From assembly GCA_963812795.1 (NCBI GenBank), contig CAWEWG010000016.1, positions 72,545 through 136,544 of the forward strand: a DNA stretch of 64,000 nt. The letters run 5' to 3'. Below are positions 44,996 through 54,147 of this stretch, piece by piece; position 1 is the first letter of the stretch; each line of letters starts with the position of its first letter. The notes beneath the pieces are model-generated. The model was not told the DNA's origin. It worked only from the letters and a program-made list of their open reading frames with translations, and ran no database searches. The position numbers and the translations under genes were made by a program. This DNA comes from Hyphomicrobium_A sp963812795. GTDB lineage: Bacteria > Pseudomonadota > Alphaproteobacteria > Rhizobiales > Hyphomicrobiaceae.

Positions 44996-45970
44996 TCATG
45001 GAATGAGGACGACCGAGCCGGTCGTCTTGCGCCCCTCCAGATCGCGATGCGCCTGCGCCGCCTCGCGCAAGGCGTAGGTACGGCTCGGCACGATCTCGAT
45101 CGCCCCGCTGGACACCATGGCAAACAGCTCGGACGCATTGGCGAGAAGATCCTCGCGCCGCGCCGTGTAGGTCATCACCGTCGGCCGCGTCGCATAGAGC
45201 GACCCTTTGGCAGACAGGATCTGCATATCGAACGGCGGCACCGCGCCGGAGGCGTTGCCGAAACTCACCCACAGCCCCTTCGGCCGCAGGCAGTCTAGCG
45301 AGGACGGGAACGTGTCCTTGCCGACGCCGTCGTAGACGACATCGCAACCAACACCGCCGGTGATCTCGCGCACCCGCTTAACGTAGTCCTCGGTGCGGTA
45401 GTTGATGACGTGTGTGCAGCCGGCCGCGGCAGCGAGCTGCGCCTTCTCGTCCGAGCCCACCGTGCCGATCATCGTCGCGCCGATGGCCTTGGCCCATTGG
45501 CAGACGATGAGGCCGACGCCGCCGGCGGCCGCGTGGAACAGCAGCACCGTTTCCGGCGTGCAGCGATAGGTCTCGCGCAGCAGGTAGCGGGCGGTCATGC
45601 CCTGCAGCATCATCGATGCGGCGGTGGCGTCGTCGATGTCCTCGGGCAGCCTGACGAGGCGATCGGCGGGGACGAGCCGCACGTCGGCATAGGCGCCGAG
45701 GACCCCCGCATAGGCGACACGGTCGCCGACCTTGAGGTCGCTGACGTCGGGACCGACGGCCTCGACGACCCCTGCACCCTCCATGCCGATGACGGCGGGA
45801 AAGCTGGCGAGCTTGTAGAGGCCGCTGCGGTGGTAGACATCGATGTAGTTGAGGCCGACGGCAGTTTGCCGCAATCGCACCTCGCCGGCGCCCGGTTCCC
45901 CGACCTCAACCGCCTCCCATTTCAGCACTTCCGGTCCGCCGTTGGCGTGAATGCGGATTGCGTGCGCCAT
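44996..45970 (-). CDS. Quinone oxidoreductase (zinc-independent MDR family)
   Basis: 324 residues of the NADPH:quinone oxidoreductase branch. It has LNYIDVYHRSGLY, GMEGAGVVEAVGP, the nucleotide loop FHAAAGGVGLIVCQWAKA, VINYRTEDYVKRVREITGG and VVYDGVG. Structural zinc cysteines are absent, as expected for Qor. It reduces quinones or other enones with NADPH. Complete length. Confidence 0.9.
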   Translation of the reverse strand: MAHAIRIHANGGPEVLKWEAVEVGEPGAGEVRLRQTAVGLNYIDVYHRSGLYKLASFPAVIGMEGAGVVEAVGPDVSDLKVGDRVAYAGVLGAYADVRLVPADRLVRLPEDIDDATAASMMLQGMTARYLLRETYRCTPETVLLFHAAAGGVGLIVCQWAKAIGATMIGTVGSDEKAQLAAAAGCTHVINYRTEDYVKRVREITGGVGCDVVYDGVGKDTFPSSLDCLRPKGLWVSFGNASGAVPPFDMQILSAKGSLYATRPTVMTYTARREDLLANASELFAMVSSGAIEIVPSRTYALREAAQAHRDLEGRKTTGSVVLIP

Positions 45971-46064
45971 GCTCAGACCTTTCCTAGAGGGGCCGCCCGT
46001 TTCGCCTTGACGTGGCCATGGGAGCCTTCTACGGGCTGTAACGGCGCGCCGACAAGGAGCGAGA

Positions 46065-46505
46065 ATGATTCCCTACCGCCGCCGGAACCTCCCGGTCCTG
46101 CTTTTGCTTTTTGCGCCCGTCGCGCCCGTGGGTTGTTCCGGTCCCAACGTGACCACCGGGTCTAGCTCGGGTCTCACCTGCGTCGATGACTCCAGCGACT
46201 GCGTCGCCAAGCGGCAGCGCACATTGCGCTATCTCGTCGACGATCAGGATCGCGCCTGGGTGAAGGCGCATGCACCTGCCGAGGCGTATGCCTCGGGCGT
46301 GCGTCTCTTCGCCTTGAAGAGCAAGAAGAAAGACCTCACTTGTGATGAACTCACGCACGGCAAGAACGAGGCCGACCGGGCCCCGGGCGTGCTGCGCTCG
46401 GCCGGCAATCTCACGCCGGCGCAGGTCTCGCGCGGCATCATGCTGGCGAGCGAAGTGTCCCGAGAGCTCGGGGCGGAAATGAAGCGTCGGTGCCGCAAGG
46501 CTTGA
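46065..46505 (+). CDS. Putative lipoprotein
   Basis: 146 residues. The N terminus RRRNLPVLLLLFAPVAPVGC fits a lipobox ending in Cys, followed by a Ser/Thr stretch. The body has a cysteine pair (LTCVDDSSDCVAKR) and a helical end rich in Lys/Arg. Family not recognised. It precedes the DedA gene by 32 bases and may share its transcript. Confidence 0.6.
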   Translation: MIPYRRRNLPVLLLLFAPVAPVGCSGPNVTTGSSSGLTCVDDSSDCVAKRQRTLRYLVDDQDRAWVKAHAPAEAYASGVRLFALKSKKKDLTCDELTHGKNEADRAPGVLRSAGNLTPAQVSRGIMLASEVSRELGAEMKRRCRKA

Positions 46506-46537
46506 GCGCGCGATTGTAAGAAAGACGCGTAGACCAC

Positions 46538-47059
46538 ATGCAGCCCTACATCGACGCGATCGTCGCTTTCGTGCAGGCCAACCAGGCGTGGGCGGCTCCC
46601 GTCGCCTTTGTGCTCGCATTCGGCGAGAGCCTCGCCTTCGTATCCCTGTTCCTCCCCTCGACTGTCATTCTGGTCGCCATCGGCGGTCTGCTCGGCGCCG
46701 GCACCGGCACCGATCTGTGGACCGTCGTCATTGCCGCCTGGGTCGGCGGATCGATGGGCTACGCCCTCTCCTATTGGATCGGCTTCTACTACAAGGAAGA
46801 GATCCGCAGCATCTGGCCGTTCCGCGACTATCCCAACATGATGGACCGCGGCGACCGGTTCTTCGAGCACTACGGAATCTTCGGCGTGTTCCTCGGCCAT
46901 TTCGTCGGGCCGGTGCGCGCCGTCATTCCCGTCATCGCCGGAATGGCTGGGATGCCGCATCTTCAGTTCCAGATCGCCAACGTCACGTCCGCGTTCATCT
47001 GGGCGGCGGGCGTCATTGCGCCGAGCTTCTACGGCCTCAAGTGGCTGACCCACAACTGA
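46538..47059 (+). CDS. DedA family membrane protein
   Basis: 173 residues with the DedA signature: FGESLAFVSLFLPSTVILVAIGGLLG, AAWVGGSMGYALSYWIG, and the conserved FLGHFVGPVRAVIPVIAGM with its essential arginine. The family is implicated in membrane lipid (undecaprenyl phosphate) recycling and proton-motive-force homeostasis. The position next to lipid genes on the other strand may be coincidence. Confidence 0.88.
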   Translation: MQPYIDAIVAFVQANQAWAAPVAFVLAFGESLAFVSLFLPSTVILVAIGGLLGAGTGTDLWTVVIAAWVGGSMGYALSYWIGFYYKEEIRSIWPFRDYPNMMDRGDRFFEHYGIFGVFLGHFVGPVRAVIPVIAGMAGMPHLQFQIANVTSAFIWAAGVIAPSFYGLKWLTHN

Positions 47060-47065
47060 AACGAC

Positions 47066-47722
47066 TCAGCTCTTGGTAATCACCGCATACACGGCATAGC
47101 CGCGATAGAGCTGGGCGTGGCGCACGCTAAAGCCCGGAAGCGCGCCGATGCGCGCCAGCTCGATGGCGAGCGCATCGCGTGGCTCGACCGAGAACTGCGC
47201 CAGCCAGCCGCGCAACATGCGCTTGAACCAGCGCGGCAACCGCGACTGGGTGCCGAAGTCGACAATCAGCAACCGCCCGCCGGGGGCGAGCGCGTCGAGC
47301 GCCTGCTGCAGCGCCGCGCGCCACGGCGGAATCATCGACAGCGCGTATGAGATGAAGATGCGGTCGAAGGCCGGTGTGCCGAACAGCCGCTCGGGCGAGA
47401 AGTCGGTTGCATCGGCGTGCGCCACTCGGATGCTGTTGTCGAGCGCGGCCTTGCGCACTTGGCGGCGCGCGGTGTCGAGCATCGCGGTAGAGATGTCGAA
47501 GCCGTAGAAACGGGCCCCCGGATAGCGTCGCGCGGCGGCGATGAGGTTGCGCCCCGTCCCGCAGGCGATCTCGAGCACACGGCCACCGGGCGGCGGCGCC
47601 AGCTCGTCGATAACGCGGTCGCGGCCCAGCAGATAGAACTTGCGCGACGCATCGTAGACGTACCGCTGGTAGCGGTAGATCGCGTCCATGTGCTGAGCGG
47701 CCGACACGCCGGGATTGGCCAC
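47066..47722 (-). CDS. btaB: Betaine lipid N-methyltransferase BtaB
   Basis: 218 residues with SAM motif I VLEIACGTGRNLI, GFDISTAMLDTAR, and the start MDAIYRYQRYVYDASRKFYLLGRDRVI, characteristic of BtaB. The enzyme methylates diacylglyceryl homoserine three times to the betaine lipid DGTS. It lies 11 bases after btaA, the enzyme that makes its substrate, which strengthens the call. Confidence 0.88.
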   Translation of the reverse strand: MANPGVSAAQHMDAIYRYQRYVYDASRKFYLLGRDRVIDELAPPPGGRVLEIACGTGRNLIAAARRYPGARFYGFDISTAMLDTARRQVRKAALDNSIRVAHADATDFSPERLFGTPAFDRIFISYALSMIPPWRAALQQALDALAPGGRLLIVDFGTQSRLPRWFKRMLRGWLAQFSVEPRDALAIELARIGALPGFSVRHAQLYRGYAVYAVITKS

Positions 47723-47733
47723 GCGCTATATCC

Positions 47734-48996
47734 TCAGACAGCCAGCGTATAGAGATGGAAGCCGCCGTAGATCGACGAGCGGTCCTTCGCGGTAAGCTCG
47801 CGGCAGCGTTGCCGGTCATAGACGAAGCGCTCGAGGATGGCGCCCGGCACGCGTCCTGGAAGGATCGTTTCCTCGCCGGCGGTGCGGAAGATGACGCGCG
47901 CGCCGGGTCTCGCCGTGCGTGATATCTCGCTCCACAGCGCCCCGAGCTGCTCGTCGGTCATCCAATCCTGAGCATCCAACAACACGTAAGCGTCGATCGA
48001 CGCCGACGGGCGGGCGGCGAGATGCTCGGTGAACGAGGCGTGCACGACGGTCATGTCGGACGCCCGCTTGCGCAGCCGCGCGAAGGCCTCGCGCTGCAGA
48101 TACGGCGGCAGCGGCGCCCGCTCGTTGGTGGCATAGCGGCGGCCGAACGCCTGCCAGGCGAAGTAGTTGTCCTTGAGGTCGAAGTCGCAGGCGAGGCGCT
48201 GCAGCCGCGCCAGCAGCACGTCGGCCATGCTGGCCTCATCGCCCTTCAACGCCGTGAACTGCGACGGCGGGATGCCGAGGCCAAATAGCGCCGACGGCTT
48301 GTCGAGCAGCCAGCGGATATGTCGCTTGCGGAACAGCGGCGCCAGTTCGCTGTCGAAGATGCGTCGCTGCTCACTGAGCGTCCGCGCAGCAAGCAGGCGG
48401 CGCGGATTTTTGCCGTGCGCGCGGGCCAAGAGGTGCCCGGCGCCGATGAAGTTGCCGAGCAGGCCGTGGCGGTAGACGTTGGAGCCGAAGTAGCCGATGC
48501 GGCGGCGGCCGATGCGATCACGCGATTCCCAGTAGTTGCGCGTCACGGCATCGAGATGCGGACGCAGATAGTCGAAGTAGGCTTCGATGTTCTGCTGCCG
48601 GTTGGCTTCGGCAAAGAAGGTGCGGAATGCCCCGTAGTCCGGCAGGTGCGCCAGTGCCGCCAGCTTGAGCTTGTTGAGGGCGACGTGGGCCGGATTGAGA
48701 TCGATGGCCGTGACGGACACGGGAGCGGCGGCGAGATAGCTGAGAACGTTGCAACCGCCGGAGGCGATGGCGACGAGATGCTCATCCTCCTTGAGGTCGA
48801 GGGCCTCAAGGTCGACGACCGGGTCTTCCCAGATTTGCGGATAGACGAGGCCGCTGAAGGCGAGCGTGAACAAACGCTCCTGTATGCCTCGGCGCGTCAC
48901 CGCCTTGTGCCGATGCACGGCCTGCCGCAGACGCTTGTTGCGTTGGCGCCGCAGCGGCGCGTCCTCAACGGCGATCGCGTCCTGAGTTGAGGCCAT
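47734..48996 (-). CDS. btaA: SAM:diacylglycerol 3-amino-3-carboxypropyltransferase BtaA
   Basis: 420 residues of the DUF3419/BtaA family: LVYPQIWEDPVVDLEAL, HLVAIASGGCNVLSYLA, VTAIDLNPAHVALNKLKL, and the C-terminal LLDAQDWMTDEQL with RVIFRTAGEE. It transfers the 3-amino-3-carboxypropyl group of SAM to diacylglycerol to give diacylglyceryl homoserine, the first step of betaine-lipid synthesis. In rhizobia this replaces phospholipid under phosphate starvation. GAGGAAG precedes the ATG at 48996. A PHO-box-like sequence lies about 75 bases upstream. Confidence 0.92.
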   Translation of the reverse strand: MASTQDAIAVEDAPLRRQRNKRLRQAVHRHKAVTRRGIQERLFTLAFSGLVYPQIWEDPVVDLEALDLKEDEHLVAIASGGCNVLSYLAAAPVSVTAIDLNPAHVALNKLKLAALAHLPDYGAFRTFFAEANRQQNIEAYFDYLRPHLDAVTRNYWESRDRIGRRRIGYFGSNVYRHGLLGNFIGAGHLLARAHGKNPRRLLAARTLSEQRRIFDSELAPLFRKRHIRWLLDKPSALFGLGIPPSQFTALKGDEASMADVLLARLQRLACDFDLKDNYFAWQAFGRRYATNERAPLPPYLQREAFARLRKRASDMTVVHASFTEHLAARPSASIDAYVLLDAQDWMTDEQLGALWSEISRTARPGARVIFRTAGEETILPGRVPGAILERFVYDRQRCRELTAKDRSSIYGGFHLYTLAV

Positions 48997-49069
48997 GCTT
49001 CCTCGTCTGGCGTTTTGCGCCGGCAAATTGCCAGCCTGACGGTCCGACCGGACCCGCTAAGGGAGTCTT

Positions 49070-49087
49070 GTTACGGTTTTATGTCAT
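49070..49087 (-). promoter_or_regulatory. PHO-box-like sequence upstream of btaA
   Basis: On the minus strand ATGACAT, AAAA, CCGTAAC. Compared with two CTGTCAT/CTGTCAC repeats spaced by four A/T bases, each seven-base half matches at five positions and the AAAA spacer is exact. It is placed 74-91 bases before the btaA ATG, matching PhoB control of btaA known in Sinorhizobium meliloti. Confidence 0.5.
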
Positions 49088-49198
49088 CCACTGCCGCCGG
49101 GCCTTGCGCCACACGCCATAATGACTTAGACGAGCCACTTCGCGCTTCGAGGGCCGTCGCGGCTGCAAGCGCCAATCCATCAATTTTGGTGAAGGCCC

Positions 49199-49369
49199 AT
49201 GAGCAGCGCACGCAGCCTCCGCAACGTCGAGACCCGCAAGAAGAAGGCGCGGCGCGCTATCCCGCGTACAACCAAGACGCGCATCCAGGGCAACACCGCC
49301 GCCGCCCGCAAGCGCTTGAAGAAGCTTGCCGGTCTGAAGCGCGGCACCAAGACGGCCGCCAAGGGCTGA
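49199..49369 (+). CDS. Tiny, strongly basic protein
   Basis: 56 residues, about one third Lys or Arg (RNVETRKKKARRAIPR, ARKRLKKLAGLKRG), with no hydrophobic segment. GGTGAAGG lies before the ATG. It is likely a nucleic-acid-binding or ribosome-associated protein judging only from composition. It is not a complete ribosomal protein S20, which is longer and starts differently. Divergent from btaA. Confidence 0.5.
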   Translation: MSSARSLRNVETRKKKARRAIPRTTKTRIQGNTAAARKRLKKLAGLKRGTKTAAKG

Positions 49370-49407
49370 CGGCGTCTCCCCACAATTGACTGTGATCGCT
49401 GCGCTGT

Positions 49408-49430
49408 AGCGGATCCGTTCGGGGTCCGCT
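49408..49430 (+). terminator. Hairpin after the basic protein gene
   Basis: AGCGGATCC, five-base loop, GGGTCCGCT (one G-T pair). There is no T tract, so this may be a weak terminator or an RNA structure ahead of the next gene. Confidence 0.3.
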
Positions 49431-49475
49431 CACGTTTGCCTGCGGGCCGCACACGGCCCTGCCAGGAGCGAATTC

Positions 49476-49730
49476 ATGGTGAACGTCTACCTCTTCATTG
49501 AATTGCTGCGTGCGGCCAATGCCGCCGATACCGTCGACAAGCTGAAGGCGCTGGAACTCGGCGACTGCAGGTTCGCCAATGTCGTCGTTCTCGCCGACGA
49601 CAAGCTGGTCGCCCAACTCGATTGCAAGACCACCGTGGAGGCCAACACGGCAATCCTCGAGAAGATTTCCCCGGTCGAAGGCGTCGTGCAGACCAATATT
49701 ATCGCCGCAGTGCGGCCGGTGCATAAGTGA
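49476..49730 (+). CDS. Stand-alone Lrp/AsnC ligand-binding-like (RAM) domain protein
   Basis: 84 residues with an alpha/beta ferredoxin-like fold: VYLFIELLRAANAADTVDKLKAL, FANVVVLADDKLVAQLDCKTTVEANTAILEKI, EGVVQTNIIAAVRPV. The pattern of the final strand (V-T-N-I-I--V) resembles the effector domain of Lrp/AsnC regulators without the DNA-binding part. Such proteins bind small molecules or modulate regulators; the ligand is unknown. Confidence 0.55.
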   Translation: MVNVYLFIELLRAANAADTVDKLKALELGDCRFANVVVLADDKLVAQLDCKTTVEANTAILEKISPVEGVVQTNIIAAVRPVHK

Positions 49731-49880
49731 CCTTTGCGTATTTAGCCAAATTCGCCACGTTTTGAGGCGCGCCCATAAGCCGGTTTAAATCGTTCCGAGT
49801 GCAGAGTGACGGCCCGCCGTTGCTGGTGATCGCCGCAGCGGCATTTTCACAGCAGACGAAGCGGGCCGCGCATCTCGGAC

Positions 49881-51975
49881 ATGACCGGAACCTTCTCGCC
49901 AGAGTTCGTCGTGCTCTCACTCGTCGTCGCCGTCGCGGCGTCGTATGTCGCGTTCGCGCTGGCGGCGCATATTTCGAGCACCAAAGGTTGGTCGGCTGTC
50001 TACTGGCTCGCCGGCGGCGCCGTAGCCATGGGCACCGGCATCTGGTCAATGCACTTCATCGGCATGCTGGCGTTCAAGCTGCCGATGTCCATGTCCTACG
50101 ATCTGCCGACGACGGCCGCCTCGCTGGCCATCGCCATCGTCGTCTCCGGTTTTGCGCTCTACATCGTCAGCGAACGCGCACTCGGACCGTGGACCCTCGG
50201 CATCGGGGCGATCACCATGGGCCTCGGTATCGCCCTCATGCACTACACGGGCATGGCGGCAATGCAGGTCACGCCGCCCCTCACTTATAATGCCGGGCTC
50301 GTCGTCGCCTCGATCGCCATCGCCATAGCCGCCTCCGGCCTTGCCCTATCGCTCGCTTTCGCCCTGCGCAGCGAGGTGATGGCCAACGTGATGTGGAAGC
50401 GACTGCTCGGCGCGCTCGCCATGGGCACCGGCATCTGCGCCATGCACTACGTCGGCATGCAGGCCGCACAATTTCGCCCCCGGCACGATGGGCACGACAC
50501 CGGACATGCACGTCGACCAGAACTGGCTGGCCATCGCCGTCGCTGCCTCGACTTTCGTATTCCTCGCCGCAACCATGTTGATCCTGACCATCGACGTGCG
50601 GCTCGCGCATCAGCTCGATGAGGCCAACGCGCGTATCGCCGCCCTGGCGCGCGAGGATTCGCTGACGGGCCTCGCCAACCGGCGCACGTTTCTCGAGCAC
50701 CTCGACGCCGCTCTGCGCACGCGCAACCGCGACAAGTCGGAGCTGGCGGTGCTGTTCCTCGACCTCGATGGCTTCAAGGACATCAACGATACGCTCGGCC
50801 ACGCGGCCGGCGATGCGCTGCTGGTGGAGGTCGCCGAGCGCCTGAGAGAGATCGTGCGGCAGAATGATTACGTCGCCCGTTTCGGTGGCGATGAGTTCGC
50901 CGTATTGCAGACGAACATCGCCGGCCCTGCCGATGCCGGAACGCTGGCCGAGAAGATCGGCACCGCCATCGCCGCGCCGTACGTCATCGGTCACGACGAC
51001 GTCGCCGTCACCGCCAGCATCGGCATCGCCCAGACGACCGCGGCGACCAACACCGCCACCGACGTCATGGTGCAGGCCGATCTCGCCCTCTATCGGGCCA
51101 AGGACGACGGCCGCAACCGCTATCGTTTCCATGACTCCGACCTCGACCGCCAAGTGCACATGCGCGTGCTGCTGGCGCGCGAGCTGCAGTTGGCCATCGC
51201 GCGCGGTGAGCTGGAGGTGACGTATCAGCCGCAGGTCGAGATCGCGACAGGCCGCATAGTCAGCCTCGAAGCGAAGGTGCGCTGGAACCATCCCTCGCGC
51301 GGGATCATCAAGCCATCGGTGTTCATCCCGATCGCCGAGCGCGCCGGCACCATCCTCGCCGTGGGCGAGTGGGGGCTGGACGAAGCCTGCCGGCAATTGC
51401 GGCTATGGCAGGATCACGGACTGGAGGCGCCGCCCGTGCTCGCCGTCGACATCTCCGGCGGCCAACTCAAGACAGCCGCGGACCTCGTCGGCAACCTCAA
51501 GGCGTGTCTCGACAAGCACGGCATCGCGCCGCGGCAGATAGAACTGGGGTTCAGCGAGCCGGTGCTCATGCATGCGGCGCAGCGCCACGCTCGGACGCTG
51601 GACAGTTTGCGCGCTCTCGGCTTCCGCATGGCCATCAACGATTTCGGCGACGGTTATTCCTGCCTCGGCTATCTGGCGCAGGCGCCCGTGCAGCGGCTGA
51701 AGCTGCCGCGCCGGCTCGTCGCCGGTGCGCTCCGCGAGGAGGCTTGCGCCAGAGCCGTGCGGGCCAGCGTGCAAGTCGGACGCGAGCTTGGCGCCGATGT
51801 CATCGGCGACGGCGTAGAGACGCGGGCGCAGGCGACATTCCTCATGGCCGCCGGCTGCGAGCAGGGTCAAGGTCCTTTCCTGGCGCCCGTTCTGTCGGCC
51901 GCTGAGGCGACGGTGCTGCTGAGGCACGCGACCGTAGCCGCGTCGATGCCGGCGTCGAGTTCGTCGGCGGCCTGA
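49881..51975 (+). CDS. MHYT-GGDEF-EAL cyclic-di-GMP protein, frameshifted
   Basis: An N-terminal seven-span MHYT sensor (three motifs: SMHFIGM, LMHYTGM, AMHYVGM) breaks at 50472-50474. Deleting one T gives AQFAPGTMG and joins it to a GGDEF and an EAL domain, 697 residues in all. The GGDEF is intact (ARFGGDEFAVL) with an RQND inhibitory site five residues before it, so diguanylate cyclase activity with product feedback is expected. The EAL domain is degenerate: EAK instead of EAL, NDFGDG for DDFGTG, KLP for KID. It is probably not a phosphodiesterase. MHYT domains are proposed to bind copper and sense NO, CO or O2. Confidence 0.85.
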
Positions 51976-52051
51976 GGGCCGGGCCGCCATTGCCCGGCGG
52001 CGGGCGTGCCCTACCTACATCTGCGTCGAACTCAACCCGCGGGTGCCGCGC

Positions 52052-52855
52052 ATGACACTGATCGCTCCCTATGTGCCCGACCGCTTCAGCTCGGCGATCC
52101 CGCACTACATCAACGGGCGCCCGGCTTATGGGCAGCGCCTCATCGCCAAGCTGGCGCGCGAGACGAACCTCGATGCAAATTCGCGCGTGCTGGACCTCGG
52201 CTGTGGGCCCGGCTCGCTGACGCTGCCGTTGTCGCGTTACTGCGGAACGACGATCGGCATCGACGCCGATGCGGCGATGATCGCGGCGGCGGAACAAGCG
52301 TCGGCCCTCGCCAAGCTGCCGATCGAGTGGCGGGTCGGCTCGTCGTTCGATCTCGGCGACGATCTGGCACCGCTCGATCTCGTCACCATCGCCCGCGCCT
52401 TTCATTGGATGGATCGGGCGGCGACGTTGCGGCGGCTCGATGCGCTGATCGCACCGGGCGGTGCCGTCGCCCTCGTCAATACCGAGCTGCATCCCAGCGG
52501 CAGCTCCAACTGGCACAAGGCGTTCGAAGAATTGCGCAACGCTCACGGCCGCTTCGATGACTTCTACCGCTGGCGCAAGAGCGAAGCCTGGGAGGAGCAC
52601 ACCAGCATGCTCATGCGCAGCGCGTTCAGCGAGGTGGAGCGCATTTCCGTGTTCGAGGCGCGCACGCCGAAGCTCGAAGAGATCGTGGCGCGAGCATTGT
52701 CCTTCTCGGCCAACTCGCCGGCCGCACTCGGCGATGATGGCCGCAGCTCCTACGAGGCGCAGGTCCGCGAACGCATGCTGGCCATTGCGCCCGACGGCGA
52801 TTTTCCCGAGATCGTCGAAAGCGTCGCCATCATCGCCCGCCGTCCGACCGCATAG
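52052..52855 (+). CDS. Class I SAM-dependent methyltransferase
   Basis: 267 residues with motif I VLDLGCGPGSLTLPLS, the acidic IGIDADAAM, and a post-motif LDLVTIARAFHWMDRAATLRRL. The family (methyltransferase type 11) contains ubiquinone-, lipid- and small-molecule-modifying enzymes; the substrate is not evident. A GTG at 52043 is an alternative start three codons upstream. Confidence 0.82.
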   Translation: MTLIAPYVPDRFSSAIPHYINGRPAYGQRLIAKLARETNLDANSRVLDLGCGPGSLTLPLSRYCGTTIGIDADAAMIAAAEQASALAKLPIEWRVGSSFDLGDDLAPLDLVTIARAFHWMDRAATLRRLDALIAPGGAVALVNTELHPSGSSNWHKAFEELRNAHGRFDDFYRWRKSEAWEEHTSMLMRSAFSEVERISVFEARTPKLEEIVARALSFSANSPAALGDDGRSSYEAQVRERMLAIAPDGDFPEIVESVAIIARRPTA

Positions 52856-52863
52856 CGCAAAAC

Positions 52864-52893
52864 AAAAATGCCGCCGGGAGACCCGGCGGCATT
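52864..52893 (-). terminator. Rho-independent terminator of the cold-shock gene
   Basis: On the minus strand AATGCCGCCGGG, TCT, CCCGGCGGCATT followed by TTTGTTTTG. It is a 12-base perfect stem with a U-rich tail downstream of cspA; it may also stop the convergent methyltransferase transcript. Confidence 0.85.
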
Positions 52894-52919
52894 CTGACTT
52901 GGACAACGTCGGGGGGACG

Positions 52920-53135
52920 TTAGGCCAGCTCGACCTGGGCGGCCTGCTTGCCGCGGCCGCGGCGATCGTCCTCGACGACGAAGGTGATCTTGTCACCCTC
53001 GTTGAGGCCGTTGATGCCGGCGCGCTCAAGCGCACTCACGTGAAGGAAGACGTCCTTCGAGCCATCGGCGGGCTGCACGAAGCCAAAGCCCTTGGAGAAG
53101 TTGAAGAACTTCACGGTGCCAGTAATACGATCCAT
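52920..53135 (-). CDS. csp: Cold-shock domain protein
   Basis: 71 residues, a complete cold-shock domain with RNP1 KGFGFV and RNP2 VFLHV, and the start MDRITGTVKFFN. Such proteins bind single-stranded RNA/DNA and act as RNA chaperones. The symbol is generic. The upstream 190 bases could hold a long 5' untranslated region, as is usual for csp genes, but also contain a codon-like frame (see findings). Terminated by a strong hairpin. Confidence 0.93.
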   Translation of the reverse strand: MDRITGTVKFFNFSKGFGFVQPADGSKDVFLHVSALERAGINGLNEGDKITFVVEDDRRGRGKQAAQVELA

Positions 53136-53331
53136 AAGTGTATTTTTCCAACCGGCGCACTTTATAAAGCCAATCGCCGCGCGGCACGCCATCGCGCAGG
53201 GTCTCAGTCATTGGGTAAGGCAAACGGCCGGTGGCGCGCTCTATCTCAGTCCAAAACGTGAGGGCGCGGTCCACCTCGGATCGCACCGGCAGGCGGTATA
53301 TGGCGGCTGCTTGTGAAAAAAGCAAGGCAGC

Positions 53332-54060
53332 TCAAGGCCGGTAAAGGAAGAGCCGGAAGAGATCGGTCGGCGACTTGTAGAGCTCGCGGAAGGAGGCAAA
53401 GCCCGCCTCGCGGCCGAGCCGCTCCCACTCCGACACCGTCTCGGGCAGATCGCACGTGCGCACGTGCTTCAGCGCCTCGGCAAACTCGGTCGGCGTGAGT
53501 TCGGTCCATTCGCGGCGACCGATGTCCTCGAAGCGATCGAGGTAGGCGGGACGATCCTCGCCGTCGCGCCGCGTCGGCTCGTAAACGAGGAACGCACCGC
53601 CCGGTTCGAGACCTTGCCGTACCTCGCGCATGAAGACGAGCTTGGCGTCGGTATCGAGATGGTGCAGCGACAGGCTGATCCACACGATGTCTTCGGGCCG
53701 CGCCAGGCCGCGCATGGCGGTACTGAAATCGGCCTCGTCGAGCATGACCGTGCAGGGCAGCGCGGCAAGGTTGTCCTTGGCCAGCTCCAGCGCCGGAGCC
53801 GACAGGTCGACGCCGCGATACTGCTCGATCGGCGTCTGCGCCAGGGCCCCCACGATGCCGCTGGCGTCTCCGCAGGCAAGATCGAGAAACCGATACGGGC
53901 GCGCCACCTCGCCGGCGAGAAATGCGCGCAACGTCGCGGCCGCCTCGGCGTTCGACAGATAGTCGTACTTGAGAAACTTGCGATAGACGTCCCACTGGTT
54001 CTGGAAGATCTCCAGCACCGTCGCATCGGTCGCCGTCGCTAACTGGCCGGCCTTCGCCAT
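53332..54060 (-). CDS. Class I SAM-dependent methyltransferase
   Basis: 242 residues with FLDLACGDASGIVGAL as SAM motif I, YRGVDLSAPALELAKDNL, and VWISLSLHHLDTDAKLVFMREVRQGLEPGG, ending in LFRLFLYRP. The family is methyltransferase type 12-like. Substrate unknown. No frameshift. Confidence 0.8.
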   Translation of the reverse strand: MAKAGQLATATDATVLEIFQNQWDVYRKFLKYDYLSNAEAAATLRAFLAGEVARPYRFLDLACGDASGIVGALAQTPIEQYRGVDLSAPALELAKDNLAALPCTVMLDEADFSTAMRGLARPEDIVWISLSLHHLDTDAKLVFMREVRQGLEPGGAFLVYEPTRRDGEDRPAYLDRFEDIGRREWTELTPTEFAEALKHVRTCDLPETVSEWERLGREAGFASFRELYKSPTDLFRLFLYRP

Positions 54061-54147
54061 CGTCGTTCCTCTCTTACCCGCCGATCCTATACGACCGCTG
54101 GGTAAAGATTGCCTTCGGCCCTCGTCTCGCGTTCTGCGCGGTCGCCG

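Noticed and set aside
49199..49369. Ribosomal protein S20 (rpsT)
   Set aside because: The protein is only 56 residues, while S20 is about 85-90 and begins with a different conserved pattern; only the basic composition is similar.
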